A stretch of DNA of 14,609 nucleotides. Origin: Desulfobacteraceae bacterium (GTDB lineage: Bacteria; Desulfobacterota; Desulfobacteria; Desulfobacterales; Desulfatirhabdiaceae). Location: positions 1-14,609 of the forward strand of contig DAIEFO010000022.1 of NCBI GenBank assembly GCA_027325475.1. The letters run 5' to 3'. The notes below the pieces were generated by a model, which was not told the DNA's origin, searched no databases, and was given only the letters and a program-made list of their open reading frames with translations. A program made the position numbers and the translations under genes. Shown in pieces: positions 1 to 6,247 of this stretch; positions within the stretch are counted from its first letter, which is position 1; the number at the start of each line of letters is the position of its first letter.

Positions 1-246
1 ATCTCCCGCCGGCCCTGTCTGCTCGATCGCACCCAACCCCCGGAAACCCGTTCTCCTGTTATCCGGGTGCATGTAACGGAAGATTGTGACGGATGCCATT
101 ACTGCATTCAGCATTTCGAATGTCCGGCGCTGGTGACAGATGGCGACAATGCCCCTGTCCGCATCGATCCGGCTGGATGCAGCGGGTGCGGCGTCTGCAT
201 TCATGTCTGCCCCAAGAAAGCGATTTCCGTGAATATGGTGATCTGA
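1..246 (+). CDS. iorA: Indolepyruvate:ferredoxin oxidoreductase, alpha subunit (C-terminal fragment)
   Basis: This is the 3' end (81 codons) of a gene whose start lies before the window. The visible part is a 2x[4Fe-4S] ferredoxin domain. The first cluster motif is C29-x2-C32-x2-C35-x5-C41-P and the second is C60-x2-C63-x2-C66-x3-C70-P (fragment numbering). An upstream RRPC segment followed by this domain, with the longer CxxCxxCx5CP spacing in the first motif, is typical of the IorA C-terminus. In the family, IorA carries thiamine diphosphate and the clusters; with IorB it oxidatively decarboxylates indole-, phenyl- and hydroxyphenyl-pyruvate to the aryl-acetyl-CoA and reduces ferredoxin. 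The directly following iorB, 4 bp downstream, strongly supports the call. The catalytic TPP domains are not in the window. Confidence 0.9.
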   Translation: MSRRPCLLDRTQPPETRSPVIRVHVTEDCDGCHYCIQHFECPALVTDGDNAPVRIDPAGCSGCGVCIHVCPKKAISVNMVI

Positions 247-250
247 AGGA

Positions 251-886
251 ATGAATAATTTACAGAAAAAAAACTGTCAGCACATCCAAAACATAGTCAA
301 GCGAGACATCATGGAGTCATCGATAACAACCACCATACACCAGCAGATCATCATCAGCGGCGTTGGAGGCCAGGGCGTCCTGCTGATCTCCCGGCTTCTG
401 GCGGAAGCCGCCATGATAAAAGGATGCCGCGTGCTGACATCCGAAACACACGGCATGGCCCAGCGGGGCGGCACCGTCGTGTCTCATCTCAAGGTCGGTG
501 AATTCTCCAGCCCCTTGATCCGCCCCCAGGCGGCCGACGGGCTTCTGGCGCTGAAACCCGAAAGTCTGGCGCAATACAGCAGCTTTATAAAGCCCGGTGG
601 ATGGGCGATCGTCAGCAGTCCGGCAGCGCTTTCCGGATTCAGCGGCCTTTCCGTTACAGCCGTGGATGCGGACGCCAAAGCCGGAACTATCGGAAATCCC
701 AAGTCCGTCAACCTCGTCCTGATGGGAGCAGCGCTGTCACTTACATCGGAAGGTGTTCCGCTTCTGTTCTGCAGCCTCTCAGATATTCAGATGGTGTTAC
801 GCGAACAGTTTTCAAACGCCCCGGAAACACTCGAAAAATTTCTGGCGGCTGTTGAGGCCGGTTTTTCCTCATGCCGATCTTTTTAA
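251..886 (+). CDS. iorB: Indolepyruvate:ferredoxin oxidoreductase, beta subunit
   Basis: This cytoplasmic protein is a POR-gamma-like subunit that partners IorA in CoA-dependent oxidation of arylpyruvates. The nucleotide-binding-like segment SGVGGQG (about residues 36-42) is followed by SETHGMAQRGGTVVSHLKVG, both hallmarks of IorB. The length of 211 aa is slightly above the usual ~190-200 aa. The extra residues are at the N-terminus: the ATG at 251 sits directly behind an AGGA, which is too close for a normal Shine-Dalgarno. An in-frame ATG at 311 (residue 21) is a realistic alternative start that gives 191 aa and begins just before the conserved core. The gene follows iorA by 4 bp and overlaps livH by 16 bp, so it is translationally coupled in the operon. 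Confidence 0.92.
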   Translation: MNNLQKKNCQHIQNIVKRDIMESSITTTIHQQIIISGVGGQGVLLISRLLAEAAMIKGCRVLTSETHGMAQRGGTVVSHLKVGEFSSPLIRPQAADGLLALKPESLAQYSSFIKPGGWAIVSSPAALSGFSGLSVTAVDADAKAGTIGNPKSVNLVLMGAALSLTSEGVPLLFCSLSDIQMVLREQFSNAPETLEKFLAAVEAGFSSCRSF

Positions 887-1755
887 AATTATTTCAGTTT
901 CTGCTCTCCGGTTTGACCACCGGAAGTACCTATGCACTGATCGCCATAGGATTCTCCATCATCCACAACGCCACCGGAATCGTCAACTTCGCCCAGGGAG
1001 AATTCGTCATGCTGGGCGGTATGTTCATGATCACATTTTTCGCTGTTCTGAAAATTCCCATGGCGCCCGCTTTTTGTCTGACAGTAATCAGTGTTGCCAT
1101 CGTCGGACTGATTCTGGAAAAAGGTCCGTTGGAACAGGCCAGATCCAAAGAAATCCTCAATCTGGTCATGATCACCGTTGCTGCATCCATCGTCATTAAG
1201 GGCCTGACCATGATACTCTGGGGCAAAAATTCCATGACGATTCCCGCCATTTCGGGTGAATCGCCCCTGTTGCTATGGAAGGCCGCCATTATGCCTCAGA
1301 GCCTGTGGATATTCGGCGTTACTCTTGGCGCCGTGGCGATGCTCAATGTCTTTTTCCGATGTACCCGCACAGGCAAGGCTATGCGAGCGGTTTCCGCCAA
1401 CCGCCGATATGCCATGCTGGCCGGCATCCCGGTAGATCGGATGCTGGCGTTTTCCTTCTGTCTGAGCGCTGCACTGGGAGCCGTTGCGGGCATTCTTCTG
1501 ACCCCGATTACCACCATTTCCTATGATGCCGGCGTAATGCTGGGGTTGAAAGGATTTTCCGCAGCCATCCTCGGCGGCTATGGCTCCATGACTGGCGCTG
1601 TGGTCGGAGGTATTCTTCTGGGCGTCATGGAATCGCTGGGCGCTGGTTTTATCTCCTCTGAATACAAAGATGTCCTGGCTTTTATGATCCTGCTGATTGT
1701 TCTTTTTATCAAGCCGTCCGGCCTGCTGGGCGCCGGTATGCTCAAAAGGGTTTAG
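871..1755 (+). CDS. livH: Branched-chain/aromatic amino acid ABC transporter permease, LivH type
   Basis: This is an inner-membrane permease of 294 aa, a normal length for LivH. The N-terminus (LLSGLTTGSTYALIAIGFS, then NFAQGEFVMLGG) is the classic LivH opening, followed by multiple hydrophobic helices. The cytoplasmic coupling loop near residues 168-190 contains GKAMRAVSANRRYAMLAGI, which corresponds to the EAA-like loop that docks on the ATPase. The C-terminal GGYGSMTGAVVGGILLGVME is also a family block. The start codon lies inside the end of iorB (16-bp overlap) and the only Shine-Dalgarno-like sequence (GAGG at 854-857) is distant, which suggests translational coupling. It should pair with LivM. 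Substrate specificity (branched-chain versus aromatic amino acid or aryl acid) cannot be read from the permease. Confidence 0.93.
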   Translation: MPIFLKLFQFLLSGLTTGSTYALIAIGFSIIHNATGIVNFAQGEFVMLGGMFMITFFAVLKIPMAPAFCLTVISVAIVGLILEKGPLEQARSKEILNLVMITVAASIVIKGLTMILWGKNSMTIPAISGESPLLLWKAAIMPQSLWIFGVTLGAVAMLNVFFRCTRTGKAMRAVSANRRYAMLAGIPVDRMLAFSFCLSAALGAVAGILLTPITTISYDAGVMLGLKGFSAAILGGYGSMTGAVVGGILLGVMESLGAGFISSEYKDVLAFMILLIVLFIKPSGLLGAGMLKRV

Positions 1756-1758
1756 AAC

Positions 1759-2697
1759 GTGTTCGGCGCCATGAAAAAATTTCGTCTGCCGCTGTTTTCA
1801 CTGACCGTCTTCCTGCTCCCGCTGGCGCTCTCCAACAATTATCTGCTCATGACCATGAACATTGCCGCCCTGAACGTGTTGATCGTTACCGGTCTGAATC
1901 TGCTGATGGGATATGCCGGACAGACATCCCTGGGGCATGCGGCGTTTTTTGGTATCGGCGCATATCTGTCCGCAATTCTGACCATGACGTTCCATGTACC
2001 GGTCTGGCCGGCAATGCTGATCGCCATGATCGCAACGGCCGGTATCGCTGCCGCAATCGGCATTCCTGCACTGAGGCTGGAAGGCCACTATCTGGTGATG
2101 GCGACACTGGGCTTTAACGTTATCGTCTATATCATCATGATGCAGTTCAGCGCCGTCACCGGGGGGCCGTCCGGACTGGCGGGCATTCCTCATCTGCGTG
2201 TCCCCGGATTTGTCTTTGACTCGGATATTAAAACCTATTATCTTTTCTGGTGTATCACCATCGGAATTCTGACACTGTCCCTGAATCTGGTGCATTCCAG
2301 AACCGGAAGGGCCATGGCGGCGCTGAGTCACAACGAAATCGCAGCCAGATGCGCGGGTATTGATACAGAATTTTATAAAATCCGGATTTTTGTTATCAGC
2401 GCCGTGACGGCGTCTCTGGCAGGAAGTCTGTACGCCAGCTATATTTCCTTCATCAGCCCCGGCACGTTCAGCATCTTTTTTTCAATACAGATGGTGACCA
2501 TGGTGATGGTTGGCGGTATGGGGTCGCTCTGGGGATCTGCGCTGGGCGCTGTTTTTTTGACACTGCTGCCGGAATGCCTTCATGGAATCAAGGAATACAA
2601 CGCGCTGGTATATGGCGGCATCCTGCTGTGTGTTCTGATGTTTTTTCCCAAAGGATTGTTTCCGGGAATTGCGGCGGTTTTCAGGAAGCAGTCGTGA
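1759..2697 (+). CDS. livM: Branched-chain/aromatic amino acid ABC transporter permease, LivM type
   Basis: This is the second inner-membrane permease, 312 aa. Family blocks visible are LNLLMGYAGQTSLGHAAFFG near residues 46-65, TGGPSGLAGIP near 134-144, and the coupling loop GRAMAALSHNEIAARCAGID near 183-202. It is rich in hydrophobic helices throughout. The start is taken as GTG at 1759, with AGGG about 8 nt upstream and only 3 bp after the livH stop. An ATG four codons later (1771) is an alternative. Its stop codon overlaps the GTG start of livG in a GTGA arrangement, so it lies in the same transcript. It should form the LivH-LivM translocation channel. Confidence 0.93.
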   Translation: MFGAMKKFRLPLFSLTVFLLPLALSNNYLLMTMNIAALNVLIVTGLNLLMGYAGQTSLGHAAFFGIGAYLSAILTMTFHVPVWPAMLIAMIATAGIAAAIGIPALRLEGHYLVMATLGFNVIVYIIMMQFSAVTGGPSGLAGIPHLRVPGFVFDSDIKTYYLFWCITIGILTLSLNLVHSRTGRAMAALSHNEIAARCAGIDTEFYKIRIFVISAVTASLAGSLYASYISFISPGTFSIFFSIQMVTMVMVGGMGSLWGSALGAVFLTLLPECLHGIKEYNALVYGGILLCVLMFFPKGLFPGIAAVFRKQS

Positions 2698-3488
2698 CTC
2701 AAGAGGCAGAAAGCGAAGACAGCGCCGTTTTATCGGCAAAGGATATCAGCGTTTGTTTTGGTGGACTGATGGCGCTGGCACGTCTGTCTTTTTCCGTCAA
2801 TTCCCGGGAGATTTTGTCTGTCATCGGCCCCAATGGCGCCGGGAAAACCACATTGCTGAATGCCGTTACGGGCGTCTATCCGCTGTATGCCGGAGATATT
2901 TTCTTCAGGAAAAAGCGGATCAGCGGCATGAAACCTTTTCAGATCGCTGCGATGGGGATCAGCCGGACATTTCAGCACGCGCAGCTTTTCATGAACATGA
3001 CGGTGCGGGAAAATGTCATGGTCGGCATGCATTCCAGAACAACATCCGGTTTTATGGCAGGCATGTTACGGCCGATATCCGAGCGCCGAGAAGAAGCTTT
3101 GATCCGTGAAAAATCCGACGCGCTTCTCAATGATTTCGGACTCCACTCAAAAGCCGGGCTTATGGCCGAAAACATCTGCATGCTCGATCAGCGGCGTCTG
3201 GAAATGGCGCGGGCCATGGCCGCGGCGCCCGAAATCCTGCTGCTGGATGAACCTGCAGCAGGCCTGACGATGCAGGAAATCACGGAACTGGGAGATGTGA
3301 TCCTGAAGCTCAGGGAAAGAGGCCAGACCATCATTCTTGTGGAGCATCACATGCGGCTGGTCATGGGAATATCCGACACGGTCATTGTGCTCCACCACGG
3401 GTCTAAAATCGGAGAGGGAACCCCGAAAGAAATTCAGAAAAACCCGCAGGTGATTGATGCCTATCTGGGCAGATGCAGGTTTTCATAA
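2694..3488 (+). CDS. livG: Amino acid ABC transporter ATP-binding protein, LivG type, with degenerate signature motif
   Basis: This is the ATPase subunit on the cytoplasmic face of the LivHM channel. With GTG at 2694 as start it has 264 aa, the usual LivG length. An AGGA at 2682-2685 precedes it, and its first four bases (GTGA) contain the livM stop. Motifs: Walker A GPNGAGKTT (residues 45-53), Q-loop at Q94 (RTFQH), Walker B ILLLDEP (181-187), D-loop region AAGL, and the H-switch in VEHHM (217-220). The C-terminal LVMGISD is typical of LivG. The oddity is the ABC signature: where family members read LSYGQQRRLE or LAYGDQRRLE, this protein reads ICMLDQRRLE (161-170), losing the conserved Gly. 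The reading frame is intact, so this is substitution rather than frameshift. An upstream in-frame ATG at 2574 would lie inside livM and is not used. Confidence 0.93.
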   Translation: MTQEAESEDSAVLSAKDISVCFGGLMALARLSFSVNSREILSVIGPNGAGKTTLLNAVTGVYPLYAGDIFFRKKRISGMKPFQIAAMGISRTFQHAQLFMNMTVRENVMVGMHSRTTSGFMAGMLRPISERREEALIREKSDALLNDFGLHSKAGLMAENICMLDQRRLEMARAMAAAPEILLLDEPAAGLTMQEITELGDVILKLRERGQTIILVEHHMRLVMGISDTVIVLHHGSKIGEGTPKEIQKNPQVIDAYLGRCRFS

Positions 3489-3489
3489 G

Positions 3490-3562
3490 ATTCATTTCGC
3501 AAGGCAGCAGAGAGAAGATAATACGGTAGTATATCTGCGACCGATAACGCAGCGAAATGAAT
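3490..3562. repeat. Intergenic inverted-repeat element between livG and the binding-protein gene
   Basis: Perfect 11-bp arms (ATTCATTTCGC at 3490-3500 and GCGAAATGAAT at 3552-3562) enclose 51 bp. Inside lies a second imperfect stem, AGATAATAC / GTATATCT (about 3516-3534), separated by GGTA with one bulged base. The nested symmetry looks like an intergenic palindromic unit of the REP or MITE type, or an mRNA processing or stability hairpin separating the membrane genes from the highly expressed binding protein. No T-run follows the right arm directly, so it is not a textbook terminator. The left arm starts 2 bp after the livG stop. Function is inferred; only the symmetry is observed. Confidence 0.6.
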
Positions 3563-3614
3563 TTTCTGAAAGCCTATGGCGCCATGTTTTTTTACGGATT
3601 CACCAATTCATACC

Positions 3615-3620
3615 GAGGAG
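3615..3620 (+). promoter_or_regulatory. Ribosome binding site of the binding-protein gene
   Basis: GAGGAG lies 7 nt before the ATG at 3628. It fixes the start of the substrate-binding protein at that ATG, where a signal peptide begins, rather than at upstream in-frame codons in the livG tail. It is stronger than the sites of the preceding permease genes, in keeping with the higher dose usually needed for a periplasmic binding protein. Confidence 0.85.
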
Positions 3621-3627
3621 AAGCTTT

Positions 3628-4791
3628 ATGAAAAACCATGTGACAACGGCTGTGTTTTTGGCGTGTTTATGGATGCTTTCCGGCATGGCATCCGCCGCAG
3701 AACCGATTAAGATCGGCGCTTTTTTCGATCTCACCGGTCCGTCGTCCGCCATTGGAACGCCTACCAAACTGGTGGCGGAAATGGTGGTAAAAAAAATAAA
3801 CGATGAAGGCGGCATCAATGGAAGGCCGCTGCAACTGGTGGTGGCGGATGACGAAGGAGATCCCACCAAGGCGGCGCTTATCGCCAAAAAATTTACGGAA
3901 TCCGATAAAGTAGCCGCCATTATAGGCCCTACCCGAACCGACACCGGCATGGCGGCCAAACCGATTGTCGAACAGATGAAAGTACCCGACTTCATGACGG
4001 TCGGTGGTGATGTGGTCATTGCCGGCGGCAAATTCGGTCCATTTCACTGGACATTCAAATCACCCCAGCGCACCACCATTGCGGTGAAAAAAATATATGA
4101 ATATCTGAAACAGAAAGGCCTTCAGAAAATCGCCATTATTACAGCCGCCGATGGGTTCGGCAAAGACGGTAAGGCCGCACTGGAAAATCTGGCGCCCGAA
4201 TATGGCGTCAGCATCATCTCCGCGGAATCTTTTCAGCCCACAGACAGCGACATGACCACGCAGCTCATCAATATCAAGTCGGCGGCACCGGATGCTGTCG
4301 TCTGCTGGACCATCGGTAAGGCTGGCGCCATTGTGGCCAAGAACGTCCGGCAACTGGACATTCAGGCCCCGCTTTTCCAGTGTCACGGACTGCCGGATCC
4401 GAACTATATCGCACTTGCCGGAAAAGCATCCGAAGGCAACATCATGCCTTCCACCAAGCTGATGGTGGCCTCCCAACTGCCGGACAGCGATCCTCAGAAA
4501 AAAGTCATCCTCGAATTTATCCATCTGTATAAGGACGTCTTTCATTATGACCGGCAGTTTCCCATCAACACCCATTCCGGCTATGCCTGGGACGCCATTT
4601 ACATGGTCGCCAACGCCATGAAAAAAGCCGGAATTCAGAATGAAAAACTGCGGGATGCCATCGAAAATACCAAAGGTTATGTGGGCGTCAGCGGCATTTA
4701 CACCCTTACGCCTGAAGATCATAACGGACTGGGAACCGATTCCATGGTACTGGTTCAGATAAGGGACGGACAGTGGAAACTGCTGCAATAA
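3628..4791 (+). CDS. Periplasmic amino acid-binding protein of the Liv ABC transporter (LivK/LivJ-like)
   Basis: This periplasmic type I solute-binding protein of 387 aa delivers substrate to LivHM. A Sec signal peptide is evident: a basic start (MKNH), a hydrophobic core, then a probable cleavage site ASA|AEP after residue 23. The mature protein opens with PIKIGAFFDLTGPSS and contains INDEGGINGRPLQLVVADDEGDPTKA and AAIIGPTRTD, diagnostic of the Peripla_BP_6 / LivJK family. Later segments (DGFGKDG, DSDMTTQL, and GYAWDAIYMVANAMKKAG near the C-terminus) fit the same fold. The ligand is unknown: branched-chain amino acids, aromatic amino acids and aromatic acids are all handled by this family, and the iorAB neighbours make an aromatic amino acid attractive. 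The last 19 bp overlap the PHP gene. Confidence 0.92.
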   Translation: MKNHVTTAVFLACLWMLSGMASAAEPIKIGAFFDLTGPSSAIGTPTKLVAEMVVKKINDEGGINGRPLQLVVADDEGDPTKAALIAKKFTESDKVAAIIGPTRTDTGMAAKPIVEQMKVPDFMTVGGDVVIAGGKFGPFHWTFKSPQRTTIAVKKIYEYLKQKGLQKIAIITAADGFGKDGKAALENLAPEYGVSIISAESFQPTDSDMTTQLINIKSAAPDAVVCWTIGKAGAIVAKNVRQLDIQAPLFQCHGLPDPNYIALAGKASEGNIMPSTKLMVASQLPDSDPQKKVILEFIHLYKDVFHYDRQFPINTHSGYAWDAIYMVANAMKKAGIQNEKLRDAIENTKGYVGVSGIYTLTPEDHNGLGTDSMVLVQIRDGQWKLLQ

Positions 4792-5660
4792 TCCGCCCTC
4801 AACGGGTATCCGTGCATGGCGGACACAGCGCCGATTATTGCCATCACGCCGGCGATTCCCTAGACGCCATCATCGAGGCATATCTCAACCAGAAGTTTCT
4901 CTGGATAGGCGTTACGGAACACATGCCGCCCGTCAGTGATGCCTTTCTCTATCCCGATGAACAGGCTGCCGGTCTCACCGCAGCCGTTATGCAGCAGCGT
5001 TTCGCCCGTTATGTGGCGCACTGCCGGGCACTGCAGGCCCGGTATGCAGGGCTCCTGACCATTTTTGTCGGCATGGAAACCGAGGCCTATACCGGCGCTG
5101 TCAGCTACGCCGCACGCTTGCAGCAACAATTTCATCTGGACTATGTGGTGGGCTCGGTGCATCATGTGGCCGATATTCCCATTGATTTGGATATCGCTGC
5201 GTATCACAAGGCCATTACGGCGTGTGACGGCATCGAAAACCTTTACGCCGCCTATTTTGATCTCCAGTACAACATGATCCTGACGCTTCAACCCTCGGTG
5301 GTCGGACATTTCGATCTGATCCGGATATTCGATCCCGATTATCCCGATCATCTCAAATGCCCGTCCGTCTGGCGGCGCATATGCCGGAATCTGGAAGCCG
5401 TCGCTTCGCTGAAACTGATTTTGGATCTGAATGTACGGGCGCGGGTCAAAGGCGCGATAGAGACTTACATCTCCGCTCCCATTCTGGAAAAAGCCCGCGA
5501 TATGGGTATTTCAGTGGTTCCGGGAGATGACTCTCACAGCGTGGATACCGTTGGCAGATACATCGATGAAGGAATTTCACGGCTTCAGGCCGCGGGCTTT
5601 TCCACCGACTGGCCGCAGCCCAGACTTTACAGCGGGGCATCATCCTCTCGGGGAGAATAA
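4773..5660 (+). CDS. PHP-domain phosphoesterase, HIS2/HisK-type histidinol-phosphatase-like
   Basis: This cytoplasmic protein of 295 aa belongs to the polymerase-and-histidinol-phosphatase family of metal-dependent phosphoesterases. Candidate metal ligands appear in family order: HGGHSADYC (H15, H18), TEH (E49, H50), METE (E102/E104), GSVHH (H130/H131), VVGHFD (H179) and GDDSH (D252, H255). The blocks SVHHVADIPID and VVGHFDLIRIF resemble fungal HIS2 histidinol-phosphate phosphatases. The first motif is H-x-x-H rather than the usual H-x-H. The start used is GTG 4773, with AAGGGA at 4761-4766; GTG 4812 (V14), just before the first histidine, is an alternative. The gene overlaps the binding-protein gene by 19 bp and precedes the oxidoreductase gamma gene by 16 bp, so it is inside an operon unrelated to histidine synthesis. 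The true substrate is unknown. Confidence 0.82.
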   Translation: METAAIIRPQRVSVHGGHSADYCHHAGDSLDAIIEAYLNQKFLWIGVTEHMPPVSDAFLYPDEQAAGLTAAVMQQRFARYVAHCRALQARYAGLLTIFVGMETEAYTGAVSYAARLQQQFHLDYVVGSVHHVADIPIDLDIAAYHKAITACDGIENLYAAYFDLQYNMILTLQPSVVGHFDLIRIFDPDYPDHLKCPSVWRRICRNLEAVASLKLILDLNVRARVKGAIETYISAPILEKARDMGISVVPGDDSHSVDTVGRYIDEGISRLQAAGFSTDWPQPRLYSGASSSRGE

Positions 5661-5665
5661 ATTTT

Positions 5666-5670
5666 GGAGG
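5666..5670 (+). promoter_or_regulatory. Ribosome binding site of the oxidoreductase gamma-subunit gene
   Basis: GGAGG lies 6 nt before the ATG at 5677. It decides this start over in-frame codons up to 150 bp upstream that lie inside the PHP gene. The protein core (MQEIRFHGRGGQG) begins at exactly this ATG. Confidence 0.85.
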
Positions 5671-5676
5671 AACGAC

Positions 5677-6234
5677 ATGCAGGAAATTCGATTTCACGGA
5701 AGAGGCGGCCAGGGGGCTGTCATCGGCTCTGAAGTTCTGGCTCACGCCTTTTTTCACGAAGGGAAATTCGTTCAGGCGTTTCCAGCATTCGGGGTGGAAC
5801 GCCGGGGCGCGCCGGTAACAGCATTCTGCAGGATGGACGACCGGAACATCTATCTGCGCAGTCAGATTTACCACCCGGATCATGTGGTCGTGCTGGATGC
5901 TTTGATGATCGAAAGCGTCAATGTGGTGGATGGCCTGAAGCCGGGGGGCAGCATCGTGATCAATGCATCCCGGGATCCGGAATATTACCGGGATTTTTTC
6001 GGAGATGCATTCGGCGTTTTCGTGATCGACGCCGCGGCCATCGCGGTAGCGCATCATTTGGGATCCGCGTCCAACCCCATCGTCAATACGGCAATTGTCG
6101 GCGCCTTTGCGAAAGCCACAGGGCTGGTCGGTATTGACGCTGTCTTGAAAGCCATCGAAGCGGATGTTCCGATGAAAAAAACGCAGAACCAGCAGGCAGC
6201 TCAGGCCGCCTATGATCAGGTGATAAAAGTTTGA
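5677..6234 (+). CDS. 2-oxoacid:acceptor oxidoreductase, gamma subunit (Por/Vor/Pad type)
   Basis: This cytoplasmic subunit of 185 aa belongs to a four-domain 2-oxoacid oxidoreductase. The N-terminal IRFHGRGGQGAV (residues 4-15) and the segment AFPAFGVERRGAPVTAFCR (about 38-56) are hallmarks of PorC/VorC/KorC gamma subunits. It is homologous to IorB (251-886), yet clearly a different branch, so the window holds two separate oxidoreductase systems rather than a duplication of one. The gene starts behind a strong GGAGG, 16 bp after the PHP gene, and is followed 13 bp later by the delta/flavoprotein fusion. Acyl-acid specificity (pyruvate, branched 2-oxoacid, phenylglyoxylate) cannot be deduced from this subunit. 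Confidence 0.9.
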   Translation: MQEIRFHGRGGQGAVIGSEVLAHAFFHEGKFVQAFPAFGVERRGAPVTAFCRMDDRNIYLRSQIYHPDHVVVLDALMIESVNVVDGLKPGGSIVINASRDPEYYRDFFGDAFGVFVIDAAAIAVAHHLGSASNPIVNTAIVGAFAKATGLVGIDAVLKAIEADVPMKKTQNQQAAQAAYDQVIKV

Positions 6235-6247
6235 AAGGGAAAAATCC

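Noticed and set aside
3576..3593. Palindrome ATGGCGCCAT followed by seven T, resembling an intrinsic terminator
   Set aside because: The palindrome leaves a loop of only 2-4 nt and a stem of 3-4 pairs, and it lies just before the strong ribosome site of the binding-protein gene, so termination here is implausible.
4060..4788. Long open frame on the minus strand opposite the binding-protein gene
   Set aside because: It is antisense to a gene with a clear signal peptide and family motifs; the translated sequence shows no recognisable domain and reflects codon bias of the real gene.
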